30,399 bases of DNA, taken from assembly GCA_900548465.1 (NCBI GenBank), contig URKY01000031.1, positions 1 through 30,399 of the forward strand. The letters run 5' to 3'. The stretch's first letter is position 1. Each line of letters begins with the position of its first letter. This DNA is from an uncultured Eubacterium sp. Its GTDB lineage: Bacteria > Bacillota > Clostridia > Lachnospirales > Lachnospiraceae. Both the position numbers and the translations under genes were made by a program. Below are positions 7,156 to 16,523 of this stretch, one piece after another. A model generated the notes under the pieces. That model was not told the DNA's origin. It worked only from the letters and a program-made list of their open reading frames with translations, and made no database searches.

Positions 7156-9414
7156 ATGAATCTTTCGGAAATTATTAAATCAGAGTATAATAAGTCAATT
7201 TCAGAGTGTACAAATGAAGATATTTACAATGCTTTACTTACTTTGGTAAAAACAATGGCAGAAGGAAAACAGCATAAAAATTCAAAGAAGAAATTATACT
7301 ATATTTCAGCAGAATTTTTAATAGGAAAGCTTTTGTCTAATAACCTTATTAATCTTGGAATTTATGATGACATAAAAGAAGAACTTGCAAAAAATGGCAA
7401 GGATTTATGTGAAATAGAAGAATTTGAAAAGGAGCCATCTCTTGGAAACGGAGGACTTGGAAGACTTGCAGCCTGCTTTCTAGATTCTATTGCAACATTA
7501 GGACTTAATGGTGACGGAGTAGGATTAAACTATCATTTCGGATTATTCAGACAGGTATTTAAGAATAATGCCCAGACTACAATTCCAGATCCATGGCTTA
7601 CAGAAAAAAGTTGGCTTACAAAGACTGATGTAACATATACAGTTAAGTTTAGAGATATGAATGTTACTTCAAGAATGTATGATATTGATGTTACAGGATA
7701 TGATAGCACAACTAATAAGCTTCACTTATTTGATATTGAAAGTGTAGATGAAAACATTGTAAAGGACGGAATTAATTTTAATAAAGAAGATATTGAAAAG
7801 AATCTTACACTTTTCCTTTATCCTGATGACAGTGATGATGCAGGTAGAATTCTTAGAATTTACCAGCAGTATTTTATGGTGTCAAGTGCAGCTCAATTAA
7901 TTCTTGATGAAGCAGTAGAAAAAGGATGCAAGTTGTATGACTTGGCTGATTATGCAGTTATACAGATTAATGATACACATCCAACAATGGTTATTCCTGA
8001 ACTTATCCGTTTGATGGTTGAAAGAGGAATTGAAATGGATGTAGCTATTGAAGCTGTAACAAAGGCATGTGCGTATACTAATCACACAATTCTTGCAGAA
8101 GCTTTAGAAAAATGGCCTATTTCATATCTTAAGAAAGCAGTGCCACAGCTTATGCCGATTATTGAAGTGTTAGATGATAAAGTAAGAAGAAAGTATGATG
8201 ATAGTTCAGTTTACATTATTGATAGAGAAGAAAGAGTACATATGGCTCACATTGATATTCATTATTCATCAAGTGTTAATGGTGTGGCATCACTTCACAC
8301 AGATATCCTTAAGAATGTTGAATTAAATAATTTTTATAGAATCTATCCTGAAAAGTTTAATAATAAAACTAACGGAATTACATTTAGAAGATGGCTTATT
8401 CATAGTAATCCTCAGCTTACAGAGCTTATTACATCTCTTATTGGAGATGGATATAAGAAAGATGCAACTGAATTAGAAAAACTTTTGGATTACAAAGACA
8501 ATGAAGAAGTATTAAACAAAATTCTTAGTATTAAAAACACAAAGAAAGCAGAATTAAAGAAGGCCTTAATGGAAAGACAGAATATAGAAATTAATGAAAA
8601 TTCTATTTTTGATATTCAAATTAAGAGACTTCATGAATACAAACGTCAGCAGTTAAATGCATTATATGTAATTCATAAATATTTAGAAATTAAAGCAGGC
8701 AAAAAGCCAACTACTCCAATAACAGTAATTTTTGGAGCAAAAGCAGCTCCGGCATACATTATTGCACAGGATATAATTCATCTTATACTTTGCCTTCAGG
8801 AATTAATAAACAATGATCCTGAGGTAAGCCCATATCTTAAAGTTGTAATGGTTGAAAATTATAACGTAACATGGGCTGAAAAGTTAATTCCTGCCTGTGA
8901 TATTTCTGAGCAGATTTCACTTGCATCAAAAGAAGCAAGTGGTACAGGTAATATGAAATTTATGCTTAATGGAGCAGTAACTTTAGGTACTGAAGATGGT
9001 GCTAATGTAGAAATTCATGACCTTGTTGGAGATGATAATATTTACATCTTTGGTGATTTAAGTGAAACAGTTGTAGAAAGATATGCCAACGGAAGTTATT
9101 GTGCTGCACAGTATTATAATAACAATCCGGTCATCAAAGAAGCAGTAGATTTCATAACAGGAAAAGAACTTATGTCCATAGGTGACAAGGAACGTCTTGA
9201 AAGACTTTCAAATGAACTTATTGGAAAAGACTGGTTTATGACATTCCCTGACTTTGATGAATATGTAAAAACAAGAGAACAGGCCTATGCCGATTATGAA
9301 AAAAGACATGATTGGGCTAAGAAGATGCTTGTAAATATTGCGAAAGCAGGATATTTCTCATCAGATAGAACAATTGAAGAATATAATAGAGATATTTGGA
9401 AATTGGAACAGTAG
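7156..9414 (+). CDS. malP: Maltodextrin/glycogen phosphorylase (GT35)
   Basis: This enzyme cleaves alpha-1,4-glucans with phosphate to give glucose-1-phosphate, using pyridoxal phosphate in the cytosol. At 752 residues it is shorter than the enterobacterial enzymes (about 800) but is the length common in clostridia. Visible motifs are the N-terminal [13 protein letters not shown], the glycine-rich [37 protein letters not shown], and the cofactor site [19 protein letters not shown], where Lys601 should carry pyridoxal phosphate. GGAGGT eight bases before the ATG sets the start. It is divergent from the AraC regulator and upstream of the maltodextrin transport operon, from which it is separated by a terminator. 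It therefore forms its own unit and feeds imported maltodextrin into glycolysis. No defect is seen. Separating the glycogen-degrading from the maltodextrin-degrading role rests on the neighbourhood. Confidence 0.93.
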   Translation: MNLSEIIKSEYNKSISECTNEDIYNALLTLVKTMAEGKQHKNSKKKLYYISAEFLIGKLLSNNLINLGIYDDIKEELAKNGKDLCEIEEFEKEPSLGNGGLGRLAACFLDSIATLGLNGDGVGLNYHFGLFRQVFKNNAQTTIPDPWLTEKSWLTKTDVTYTVKFRDMNVTSRMYDIDVTGYDSTTNKLHLFDIESVDENIVKDGINFNKEDIEKNLTLFLYPDDSDDAGRILRIYQQYFMVSSAAQLILDEAVEKGCKLYDLADYAVIQINDTHPTMVIPELIRLMVERGIEMDVAIEAVTKACAYTNHTILAEALEKWPISYLKKAVPQLMPIIEVLDDKVRRKYDDSSVYIIDREERVHMAHIDIHYSSSVNGVASLHTDILKNVELNNFYRIYPEKFNNKTNGITFRRWLIHSNPQLTELITSLIGDGYKKDATELEKLLDYKDNEEVLNKILSIKNTKKAELKKALMERQNIEINENSIFDIQIKRLHEYKRQQLNALYVIHKYLEIKAGKKPTTPITVIFGAKAAPAYIIAQDIIHLILCLQELINNDPEVSPYLKVVMVENYNVTWAEKLIPACDISEQISLASKEASGTGNMKFMLNGAVTLGTEDGANVEIHDLVGDDNIYIFGDLSETVVERYANGSYCAAQYYNNNPVIKEAVDFITGKELMSIGDKERLERLSNELIGKDWFMTFPDFDEYVKTREQAYADYEKRHDWAKKMLVNIAKAGYFSSDRTIEEYNRDIWKLEQ

Positions 9415-9455
9415 CATATTATGCTCAGATAATAAATAATTTTTAGCTTTAAAAG

Positions 9456-9492
9456 AGAAGTCACACATATAAGTGTGTGGCTTCTTATTTAT
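9456..9492 (+). terminator. Terminator of the phosphorylase gene
   Basis: AGAAGTCACACA (9456-9467) pairs with TGTGTGGCTTCT (9474-9485), with one T-G pair, around a six-base loop. A T-rich tail follows (TATTTATT). It isolates the phosphorylase gene from the downstream operon. Confidence 0.85.
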
Positions 9493-9744
9493 TAAAACTG
9501 AATTAAACAAATCTAAAATATATGGAATTAAATACTTTTAAAATCGTATCTGAAAACTATAAAAATCAAGAAAAAACTCAAAAAAAATACCAATAAAACA
9601 AAAAAAACATTCTCATATAATAGCATATTCACTAGAACGAAAAATAACAAATATATTCCAAATGCATAAAAGATACATAAAAACGGTATTAATATTGTAC
9701 AATATATACAAAAGATGAGACGGAAAATTAGCTAAAAAGCCGAA
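9493..9744. other. A-rich non-coding leader region
   Basis: The 486 bases between the phosphorylase stop and the binding-protein start hold no gene. They contain a terminator at the left, then this very A-rich stretch with several phased runs of A (for example around 9570-9612), and then the promoter/operator block. Runs of A just upstream of a promoter can act as UP-element-like or curved DNA. Beyond that I see nothing in it. Confidence 0.4.
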
Positions 9745-9773
9745 TTGTGAAAAAAAGGTGAAAATAGTATTGT
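9745..9773 (+). promoter_or_regulatory. Probable sigma-A promoter of the maltodextrin transport operon
   Basis: TTGTGA (9745-9750) and TATTGT (9768-9773) are separated by 17 bases. The first operator overlaps the -10 box and start region, which is the expected layout for a repressed sugar operon. The boxes are only moderate matches, so the exact start is uncertain. Confidence 0.45.
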
Positions 9774-9785
9774 AAACGTTTCCAA
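9771..9785. promoter_or_regulatory. LacI/CcpA-type operator 1
   Basis: TGTAAACGTTTCCA is a CG-centred near-palindrome of the type bound by LacI-family repressors. With its flanking T and A it also matches the Bacillus-type catabolite-response (cre) consensus at all but one position. It overlaps the likely -10 box of the binding-protein promoter. Either the local LacI regulator or CcpA could bind it. Confidence 0.75.
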
Positions 9786-9807
9786 AAAGTGCTACCATCA
9801 GGGTACA

Positions 9808-9819
9808 GGAAACGTTTCC
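9808..9819. promoter_or_regulatory. LacI-type operator 2
   Basis: GGAAACGTTTCC is a perfect 12-base palindrome centred on CG. Its centre lies 36 bases after that of operator 1, between promoter and ribosome binding site. The shared AAACGTTTCC core and spacing of three to three and a half helical turns suggest binding of two dimers or one tetramer of the same regulator. The likely regulator is the LacI-family protein encoded at 14828-15856. Confidence 0.75.
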
Positions 9820-9900
9820 AAACAAATTTCAAGTACAAACATTTATTTGGAAATGACGGATAACCTAAATACAAATTTTTAATAAAAAGGAGAAATGAAT

Positions 9901-11196
9901 ATGCGTAAGAAATTATTAAGTGTAGCATTGTGTGCAACAATGGTAGCAGGATTATTAGCAGGTTGTGGTAGCAGTTCAAAGAGCGAAAAAACGGGCTCAG
10001 ATTCAAAGGGCTCAGTTTACTGGTTAAACTTTAAACCTGAAGCAGATGAAGCTTTACAGGGAATTGCAAAGACATACGAGAAAGAAAAAGGAGTAAAGGT
10101 AAAAGTAGTTACAGCAGCTTCAGGAAACTACAATTCAACATTAACATCTGAGATGGGTAAGTCAGCAGCTCCAACATTATTTGTTGTTGGTAACCAGGCA
10201 GCAGTTAAGACTTGGGATGATTATTGCATCGATCTTAAAGATACAGATGTTTACAAAGAATTAAGTACAGATGCATTTAACTTAAAAGATGAAAACGGCA
10301 AGGTTGCGTCAATGGGTTATTGTTATGAAAGTTACGGAATTATTGTAAATAAGAAATTACTTAAGAAAGCAGGATATGAAATTACAGACATTAAGGATTT
10401 CGCTTCATTAAAGTCAGTTGCAGAAGATATCCACAAGAGAGCAGACAAGCTTGGATTTGATGCATTTACATCATCAGGTATGGATGACGCTTCATCTTGG
10501 AGATTCACAGGACATTTAGCTAACATGTCTTTATTCTATGAAGGAAGAGATGACGGATGGAAAGAAGCTCCTGCAGAAATTAAGGGAACATACTTAGATA
10601 ACTTCAAAAATGTTTGGGATTTATATATCAACAACAGCAAATACGACAAGAAAACTTTGGCAACAGGTGGTTACGATGCTGAAGCCGAATTCAAGAAGGG
10701 CGAAGCAGTATTCTACCAGAATGGTACATGGGAATATGATGCTTTGAAAAAGTCAATTTCAGACGATGATATGCAGATGATTCCAATTTACTGTGGAGTT
10801 GAAGGTGAAGAAAAAGCAGGTCTTTGTTCAGGAACAGAAAACTGTTGGGCAGTTAATGCTAAGGCTTCAAAAGCAGATCAGAAGGCAACACTTGAATTTA
10901 TGAAATGGTTAGTAACATCAAAAGAAGGAACAAAAGTTATGGCAGAACAGTTTGGTGCAATCCCTTATAAGAAGGCAGCAGACAGCGGTAACGTATTCTT
11001 AAAGAATGCTAACGATTTACTTGAAGCAGGAAATTACAATGTTGACTGGTCATTTAACTACACACCTAACGTAGATGAATGGAGAGCAAGTCTTGTAGCA
11101 GCAATGAACAAATATGATGCAGGCGGATCATGGGATGATGTTAAGACAGCATTCGTTCAGGGCTGGGCTACTCAGTACAAAGCAGCTAACAAGTAA
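9901..11196 (+). CDS. malE: Maltodextrin ABC transporter, substrate-binding lipoprotein
   Basis: This is an extracellular solute-binding protein of the family-1 sugar type, lipid-anchored to the membrane, that hands maltodextrins to the permease pair encoded next. The start at 9901 is preferred to the ATG at 9895 because AAGGAG is then eight bases away rather than two. The 431-residue product has a lipoprotein signal peptide with lipobox LLAGC (Cys22) and a Ser/Lys linker. The mature domain begins VYWLNFKPEADEALQ and includes FYQNGTWEYDAL, the typical hinge-region motif, and a C-terminal EWRASLVAAM. Length is normal. It is first in the operon, behind two operators, and a hairpin follows it. 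The substrate is inferred from the adjacent malQ and phosphorylase genes. Other glucan oligosaccharides remain possible. Confidence 0.9.
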   Translation: MRKKLLSVALCATMVAGLLAGCGSSSKSEKTGSDSKGSVYWLNFKPEADEALQGIAKTYEKEKGVKVKVVTAASGNYNSTLTSEMGKSAAPTLFVVGNQAAVKTWDDYCIDLKDTDVYKELSTDAFNLKDENGKVASMGYCYESYGIIVNKKLLKKAGYEITDIKDFASLKSVAEDIHKRADKLGFDAFTSSGMDDASSWRFTGHLANMSLFYEGRDDGWKEAPAEIKGTYLDNFKNVWDLYINNSKYDKKTLATGGYDAEAEFKKGEAVFYQNGTWEYDALKKSISDDDMQMIPIYCGVEGEEKAGLCSGTENCWAVNAKASKADQKATLEFMKWLVTSKEGTKVMAEQFGAIPYKKAADSGNVFLKNANDLLEAGNYNVDWSFNYTPNVDEWRASLVAAMNKYDAGGSWDDVKTAFVQGWATQYKAANK

Positions 11197-11249
11197 TAAG
11201 GTTTTAGATTGATAAGTATAAAATCATAATTAAATTATTAACACATTGT

Positions 11250-11270
11250 GGGGCAGGCAGTGTCTGCCCC
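11250..11270 (+). terminator. Intercistronic hairpin between malE and malF
   Basis: GGGGCAG (11250-11256) pairs with CTGCCCC (11264-11270), followed by TTTATT. The hairpin lies in the 137-base gap between the binding protein and the first permease gene. It probably acts as a partial terminator or as a 3' RNA stabiliser, which would give more binding protein than permease, as is common in binding-protein-dependent systems. Confidence 0.75.
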
Positions 11271-11333
11271 TTTATTAAAAAATAGAAAAATATTGAAAAT
11301 TCTATTTTGAATAAGAATTAGGAGGAGATTGAA

Positions 11334-12260
11334 GTGAAAGGAAAAAAGAAAAAACATAATGGTGGAACATCTGTAAATTCTAAACTTCTTCGCAAACCTA
11401 TTCAAAGATGCTTTCTTCTATTTTTAGCACCTACATTTTTAGCATTTTGCATTGGATTTATATATCCTTTCTTGAGAGGTATTTATTTATCATTTTGTAA
11501 ATTTGTTACAATAGGTGATGCTTCTTTTGTAGGTTTTAGAAATTATATGGATGCATTTAATGATGCGTCATTTATACATGCATTTTGGTATACAGCTTTG
11601 TATGCAATAGTATCCCTATTTATAATAAATGTGTTAGCTTTCTTAATAGCATATTTATTAACATTGGGGATTAAGGGAGCAAACTTATTCAGAACAGCAT
11701 TTTTTATGCCTAACCTTATAGGTGGTATTGTTCTTGGTTATATTTGGAGTATGATTTTCAATGGCGTTTTAGGAAAAATTAATACTTCAATTCTTATGGA
11801 AACAAGATATGGCTTCTGGGGATTAATTATTCTTATGTGCTGGCAACAGATAGGATATATGATGATTATCTATATTGCAGGTTTGCAGGCAGTTCCAGGA
11901 GAATTAATTGAAGCAGCAAAAATTGATGGAGCAACAAAATGGCAGACATTGACAAGAGTTACAATTCCAAATATTATGCCATCAATTACAATTTGTTTAT
12001 TTTTAACAATAACAAATGGATTTAAACTTTTTGATCAGAACTTAGCTTTAACAAACGGACAGCCGTTTGAACAGTTAAAGGATGGTTCAGTTATAAAGAC
12101 AACAGAAATGTTGGCACTTAACATTTACAACACATTTTACGGACAGTCTCTTACAGGTAAGGGAGTTGCCCAGGCGAAAGCCGTTATATTCTTTATCTTA
12201 GTTGCAGGTATATCAATTATCCAGCTTAAGGCAACAAGATCTAAGGAGGTGCAGCAGTAA
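11334..12260 (+). CDS. malF: Maltodextrin ABC transporter permease (MalF-like)
   Basis: This is a membrane subunit of the maltodextrin importer, 308 residues with about six transmembrane helices after a basic N-terminus. The cytoplasmic EAA loop reads ELIEAAKIDGATKWQTLTRV followed by TIPNIMPS, the contact site for the ABC ATPase. The start is GTG at 11334, six bases after AGGAGGAG. An ATG alternative is not available without losing the first helix. The protein is much shorter than enterobacterial MalF, lacking the large periplasmic loop, as is normal in Firmicutes. It overlaps the malG start by one base, so the two permeases are translationally coupled. No ATPase gene accompanies them. Confidence 0.9.
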   Translation: MKGKKKKHNGGTSVNSKLLRKPIQRCFLLFLAPTFLAFCIGFIYPFLRGIYLSFCKFVTIGDASFVGFRNYMDAFNDASFIHAFWYTALYAIVSLFIINVLAFLIAYLLTLGIKGANLFRTAFFMPNLIGGIVLGYIWSMIFNGVLGKINTSILMETRYGFWGLIILMCWQQIGYMMIIYIAGLQAVPGELIEAAKIDGATKWQTLTRVTIPNIMPSITICLFLTITNGFKLFDQNLALTNGQPFEQLKDGSVIKTTEMLALNIYNTFYGQSLTGKGVAQAKAVIFFILVAGISIIQLKATRSKEVQQ

Positions 12261-13186
12261 TGAACAATGAGAAAACAGTGAATTCAACAATTAAAGATTC
12301 TACAGTGAAAGCTACACCGAAAAAGAAAAAAATGAAAGAGACAAGTGAAATTCCATTAAAACATGGAAAACTGTTGACTACAATAATGACAATTGTAACT
12401 TTAGTTTATGTTTGTCCTATATTTATTGTGTTAATGAACTCTTTCAAAGCTAACACCTTTGTAAAAACAGACACATTTGCATGGCCTACTGGTGAGGCGT
12501 TAGTAGGTTGGGCAAACTATATCAAAGGTTTTACATTTGGAAATTATCCGTTTTTTAAATCGGTATTATATAGTTTTGTAATTACAGTTTTATCAACAGC
12601 GTTGATTTTGATTTGTACATCAATGGCAGCATGGTACATAGCAAGAGTTGACAGCATGGTTTGTAAGATAGTATATTACTTGTTTGTATTTTCAATGGTA
12701 GTACCATTCCAGATGGTAATGTTCACATTGTCAAATACAGCAGACTCATTGGGACTTAATACACCTTGGACTATTCCGGTTATATATTTAGGATTTGGTG
12801 CAGGTATGGCAGTATTTATGTTCACAGGATTTATTAAAGGTTTACCACTTGAGATTGAAGAAGCAGCAGCAATTGATGGATGTGGACCAATCAGAACATT
12901 CTTTATTGTTATTATTCCAATGTTAAAACCAACATTAATATCTGTAGGTATTCTTGAAATTATGTGGATATGGAACGATTACTTACTTCCATATTTGGTT
13001 CTTGATCTTGATCAGTACAGAACTATTCCAATTCATATTCAGTACTTACAGGGAAGCTACGGTTCAGTAGATTTAGGTGCAATAATGGCACTTATCATTT
13101 TAAGTATTATACCTGTAATATTCTTCTACTTAACATGTCAGAAGCATATTATAAAGGGTGTTGCTGCGGGAGCAGTAAAAGGTTAA
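12260..13186 (+). CDS. malG: Maltodextrin ABC transporter permease (MalG-like)
   Basis: This is the second membrane subunit, 308 residues. A Lys/Thr-rich cytoplasmic N-terminus of about 35 residues precedes the first helix (LLTTIMTIVTLVYVCPIFIV), and six helices are expected in total. The EAA loop is EIEEAAAIDGCGPIRTFFIV followed by IIPMLKP. The ATG sits in the ATAATG overlap with the malF stop, and the upstream AAGGAGG lies inside the end of malF. The C-terminus AAGAVKG is typical of the MalG/CUT1 family. Malto-oligosaccharide import is inferred from its neighbours. The family assignment as a CUT1 sugar permease is secure. Confidence 0.91.
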   Translation: MNNEKTVNSTIKDSTVKATPKKKKMKETSEIPLKHGKLLTTIMTIVTLVYVCPIFIVLMNSFKANTFVKTDTFAWPTGEALVGWANYIKGFTFGNYPFFKSVLYSFVITVLSTALILICTSMAAWYIARVDSMVCKIVYYLFVFSMVVPFQMVMFTLSNTADSLGLNTPWTIPVIYLGFGAGMAVFMFTGFIKGLPLEIEEAAAIDGCGPIRTFFIVIIPMLKPTLISVGILEIMWIWNDYLLPYLVLDLDQYRTIPIHIQYLQGSYGSVDLGAIMALIILSIIPVIFFYLTCQKHIIKGVAAGAVKG

Positions 13187-13206
13187 GTAACATATAAGGA
13201 GGAACT

Positions 13207-14697
13207 ATGAGGGCTAGTGGAATATTATTACCCATTTCCAGTTTGCCGGGAAAATATGGAATAGGAAGTTTTTCAAAAGAGGCATACAGGTTTGTAGATT
13301 TTTTGAAAGATTCCAAACAGCAATACTGGCAAATTCTGCCTATAGGACCAACAAGTTACGGAGATTCACCGTATCAGTCATTTTCAACTTATGCAGGAAA
13401 CCCATACTTTATAAGTTTAGAAGAGCTGATTGAGCAGGGACTGTTAACAGAAAAAGAATGTGACAAGGTGGATTTTGGTGACAAAATTGACAAAGTAGAT
13501 TATGAAAAGTTGTATAATGGCAGATTTAAACTTTTGAAAAAAGCGTACAAAAGAAGTAATATCCGTGAAAGGGAAGAATTTAAAGAGTTTAAAGATGAAA
13601 ACAGATATTGGTTAAATGATTATGCAATGTTTATGGCTATAAAGGAAAGGTTTAAAGGCCAAAGTTTTGACAACTGGGCAGAAGACATAAAACTCAGATG
13701 GGGATACTCAATGGAGTATTATCAGAATGAACTGAAAGAGGAAATAGAATTTTATAAATTTGTTCAGTATGAATTCTATAGGCAATGGTACAAATTAAAA
13801 AAATATGCCAATGATAATGGTGTGAAAATTATTGGAGATATTCCAATATATGTAGCTTATGATAGTGCAGATGTGTGGTCACACCCTGAGTTATTCCAAA
13901 TGGATGATAAGGGAAAACCTATAGCAGTTGCAGGATGTCCCCCGGATGGCTTTTCAGCAACAGGTCAGTTGTGGGGCAATCCATTATACAAATGGGATTA
14001 TCATAAACAGACCAACTATGATTGGTGGATAAAAAGAATAGAGCGAAGTGTCCAGCTATATGATGTCGTAAGAATTGATCATTTTAGAGGTTTTGATGAA
14101 TATTATTCAATACCTGCTAAGGATGATGATGCAATCGATGGACACTGGGAAAAAGGACCGGGAATAGATTTATTTAATGCTATAAAATATTGTTTAGGTA
14201 ATGTTAACATCATAGCTGAAGATTTAGGTTATATAACCGATTCAGTAAGACAGTTAGTTAATGATTCAGGATTTCCTAATATGAAAGTTCTTGAGTTTGC
14301 ATTTGATAGCAGAGATTCTTCAGGACCAAGAGAATATTTACCATACAATTACAATAAGAATTGTGTAGTATATACAGGAACTCATGACAATGAAACATTA
14401 AAGGGATGGTTAGGTAGCATTGAATCGGAAGAGGTTGAGATGGTTCAAAAATATATTGGCAGAAAAATTGATGATAAAGATGAGTTAGTTGACGAAGTTA
14501 TTCGTATGGCTCAGGCATCAACAGCCAATACATGTATTATTCCGTTACAGGATTATCTTCATTTGGACAATAAAGCTAGAATGAATCGGCCTTCAACTTT
14601 AGGCGGAAATTGGTGTTGGAGAGTAAAATCCCGACAGATAACTAAAAAATTATCAGCAACTATTAGAGAATTAACAGTTCTTTATGGCAGAGGATAG
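13207..14697 (+). CDS. malQ: 4-alpha-glucanotransferase (amylomaltase, GH77)
   Basis: This transfers alpha-1,4-glucan segments between maltodextrins, releasing glucose and producing longer chains that the phosphorylase can use. The 496 residues are the normal length. Visible motifs are ASGILLPISSLPGKYGIG, PTSYGDSPYQSFS, GDIPIYVAYDSADVW, VRIDHFRGF with nucleophile Asp291, IIAEDLG with acid/base Glu338, and TGTHDNET with Asp394. The C-terminal RPSTLGGNWCWR is also typical. An AAGGAGG site precedes the ATG by six bases, 20 bases after malG, in the same operon. A terminator follows. No residue of the catalytic triad is missing. Confidence 0.95.
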   Translation: MRASGILLPISSLPGKYGIGSFSKEAYRFVDFLKDSKQQYWQILPIGPTSYGDSPYQSFSTYAGNPYFISLEELIEQGLLTEKECDKVDFGDKIDKVDYEKLYNGRFKLLKKAYKRSNIREREEFKEFKDENRYWLNDYAMFMAIKERFKGQSFDNWAEDIKLRWGYSMEYYQNELKEEIEFYKFVQYEFYRQWYKLKKYANDNGVKIIGDIPIYVAYDSADVWSHPELFQMDDKGKPIAVAGCPPDGFSATGQLWGNPLYKWDYHKQTNYDWWIKRIERSVQLYDVVRIDHFRGFDEYYSIPAKDDDAIDGHWEKGPGIDLFNAIKYCLGNVNIIAEDLGYITDSVRQLVNDSGFPNMKVLEFAFDSRDSSGPREYLPYNYNKNCVVYTGTHDNETLKGWLGSIESEEVEMVQKYIGRKIDDKDELVDEVIRMAQASTANTCIIPLQDYLHLDNKARMNRPSTLGGNWCWRVKSRQITKKLSATIRELTVLYGRG

Positions 14698-14715
14698 AAA
14701 TAGAATGATAAGAAG

Positions 14716-14746
14716 CTGCGAAAAAAACCTTTTTCGCAGTTTTTTG
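14716..14746 (+). terminator. Terminator after malQ
   Basis: CTGCGAAAAA (14716-14725) and TTTTTCGCAG (14730-14739) flank an AACC loop and are followed by TTTTTT. The last T residues also form part of the -35 box of the next promoter, so transport genes and regulator gene are largely separate transcription units. Confidence 0.85.
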
Positions 14747-14772
14747 CATAAATGATATGTATATGATAAAAT
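14744..14772 (+). promoter_or_regulatory. Probable sigma-A promoter of the LacI regulator gene
   Basis: TTGCAT (14744-14749) and TAAAAT (14767-14772) are separated by exactly 17 bases, 55 bases before the regulator's start codon. No copy of the AAACGTTTCC operator core is seen here, so the regulator gene is probably not autoregulated through that site. Confidence 0.55.
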
Positions 14773-14827
14773 ATCAAATTGTGGAATTGGGAAAAATTTT
14801 AGTACATTTAGATGAAAGGGGAAAGAC

Positions 14828-15856
14828 ATGGCAAATTTAACAATAAAAGACATAGCAAAAATATGTGGTGTTGGAATTAGCACTGTCTCTCGAGCAATTA
14901 ATGATGATCCAGGTATTAATCAGAATACCAGAAAAAGAATTTTAAAAGTTATAAAAGAATATAATTACGTGCCTAATAATAGTGCAAGAAATTTAAAAAT
15001 GACAGAATCTAATACGATAGCACTTTTAATTAAAGGTATAGATAACCAATTCTTTCAGGGGATGTTAAAAAGTTTTGAAGAAGAATTAAAAAAATTAGAG
15101 TACACATTTTTACTTTATGCCGTAGGGGAAGATCAGGATGATGTAAGTGTAGCAGTACAGCTTGCCAAAGAAAAAAGACTTAAAGGTTTGATTTTTCTTG
15201 GAGGTCAGATGGATTATCTTGACACAAGATTAGAAGAAATAGGTGTACCATATGTGTTATGCACAGTTGCAGTTAACATGATGGCACCTAAAAGAAACGG
15301 ATCTTCAGTCTCTATTGATGACGAAAAAGAAAGTTACAAGGCAGTAGATTATCTTTGCAAGAAAGGTCACAAGAAGATTGCTATAATTTCAGGCAAAAGA
15401 GGTGATCAGGCAGTTGGTGGTCTTCGATTGAAGGGCTATAGAGAAGCTTTAAAAGATAATGGAATTGAAGTTAACGAAAATCTTATAAGATATATGAAAG
15501 ATGACATTCCTGAATACTCAGTAGCCAATGGTTATCAGGTAACAAAGGAATTATTACAGTCTAAAGAGGAATTTACTGCACTTTATGCTATTTCTGACTT
15601 AACAGCATTTGGTGTGTACAAAGCCATTTCAGAAGCAGGGAAAAAAATACCTGATGACTATTCTGTGTTAGGGTTCGATGGGATTGAAATGTCAAAATAT
15701 TTTCAGCCATCACTTTCCACAATGAAGCAGCCATGTGAACAGATGGTAAAATCCTCAATAGAACTGTTAATGGAGCTTATAAGCGGAAAAGATGAAAAGA
15801 AGCAGTTGATTTTCCAAGCTGAACTTTTAGAAAGAGATTCCGTAAAAGAAGTATAG
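14828..15856 (+). CDS. malR: LacI-family transcriptional regulator of maltodextrin genes
   Basis: This is a 342-residue DNA-binding repressor or regulator. The N-terminal helix-turn-helix is complete (LTIKDIAKICGVGISTVSRA, then hinge helix NYVPNNSARNLKM). A periplasmic-binding-protein-like sugar-sensing domain follows, with features such as KGLIFLGGQ, GHKKIAIISG, GGLRLKGYREAL and the domain-closing LGFDGIEMS. The ATG follows AAAGGGGAAAGAC. It sits directly after malQ, behind its own promoter, and 13 bases before a YesL-like gene. The HTH belongs to the class that binds CG-centred palindromes, which suits the two AAACGTTTCC operators in front of malE. The effector is likely a maltodextrin, by context only. 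Confidence 0.9.
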   Translation: MANLTIKDIAKICGVGISTVSRAINDDPGINQNTRKRILKVIKEYNYVPNNSARNLKMTESNTIALLIKGIDNQFFQGMLKSFEEELKKLEYTFLLYAVGEDQDDVSVAVQLAKEKRLKGLIFLGGQMDYLDTRLEEIGVPYVLCTVAVNMMAPKRNGSSVSIDDEKESYKAVDYLCKKGHKKIAIISGKRGDQAVGGLRLKGYREALKDNGIEVNENLIRYMKDDIPEYSVANGYQVTKELLQSKEEFTALYAISDLTAFGVYKAISEAGKKIPDDYSVLGFDGIEMSKYFQPSLSTMKQPCEQMVKSSIELLMELISGKDEKKQLIFQAELLERDSVKEV

Positions 15857-15869
15857 AGAGGAAGAAAAA

Positions 15870-16484
15870 GTGTTTGGAATAGACAGTAAATTTTATGAAG
15901 TGGTATCGAAAATAGCAGATTTGGTAGTTTTAAATTTATTATTTGTTTTGTTCTCGTTGCCTATAATTACTATGGGCGCTTCAACGACGGCACTTTACGG
16001 AGTGACTAAAAAGATGGCAGAGAACAGAGAAGGTTATATTTTTAGAAATTTTTTTCAATTGTTCAAGGAGAATTTTAGACAGTCAACGGTTATGTGGATT
16101 ATATTATTAGTAGCAGCAATGATTCCTACTGTAGATCTATATATAATAAATAGTCTTGAAAAAACAGTAATAACAACAGCACTTAAAGGGTTAATACTTG
16201 CAGCAGCACTTACCGTTCTGCTAGTTTTTTTATACGCTATGGCACTTCAAAGTACATTTGAAAATACTATAAAGAACACACTTAAAAATGCATTTCTTAT
16301 GGGAATAGGTCATTTCCCATGGACATTGTTAATATTGCTTATAACATTATTACCAATTATATTGATTGTTCTGCTAGGAAAGACAGCAGGAAGTGTCGTA
16401 TATGTAATGTTGTTTGTGGGATTTGCCGTATTAGCATATTTAAATTCTTATATATTCAATCATATCTTTAAGAAGTATATGTAA
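15870..16484 (+). CDS. YesL/DUF624-family membrane protein
   Basis: This is a 204-residue integral membrane protein with about five hydrophobic segments. The N-terminus matches the DUF624 (YesL) pattern: a short amphipathic start, then LADLVVLNLLFVLFSLPIIT-like sequence with T-M-G-A-S-T-T-A-L-Y and a basic loop (TKKMAENREGYIF, FFQLFKENFRQST). Start is GTG at 15870, preceded by GAGAGGAAG. It follows the LacI gene by 13 bases and is probably co-transcribed. YesL genes recur inside carbohydrate ABC transport operons of Firmicutes, but their biochemical role is unknown. A helper or sensor of the transporter is one possibility. Confidence 0.82.
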   Translation: MFGIDSKFYEVVSKIADLVVLNLLFVLFSLPIITMGASTTALYGVTKKMAENREGYIFRNFFQLFKENFRQSTVMWIILLVAAMIPTVDLYIINSLEKTVITTALKGLILAAALTVLLVFLYAMALQSTFENTIKNTLKNAFLMGIGHFPWTLLILLITLLPIILIVLLGKTAGSVVYVMLFVGFAVLAYLNSYIFNHIFKKYM

Positions 16485-16523
16485 GAGTTATAAGAAATTT
16501 TCCAGAAAGAAAAAAGTACGCAA

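Noticed and set aside
9613..10006. Minus-strand frames over the malE promoter and start
   Set aside because: They cross the operators and malE signal peptide in antisense, have no ribosome binding sites, and their hydrophobic products merely reflect A-rich DNA on the plus strand.
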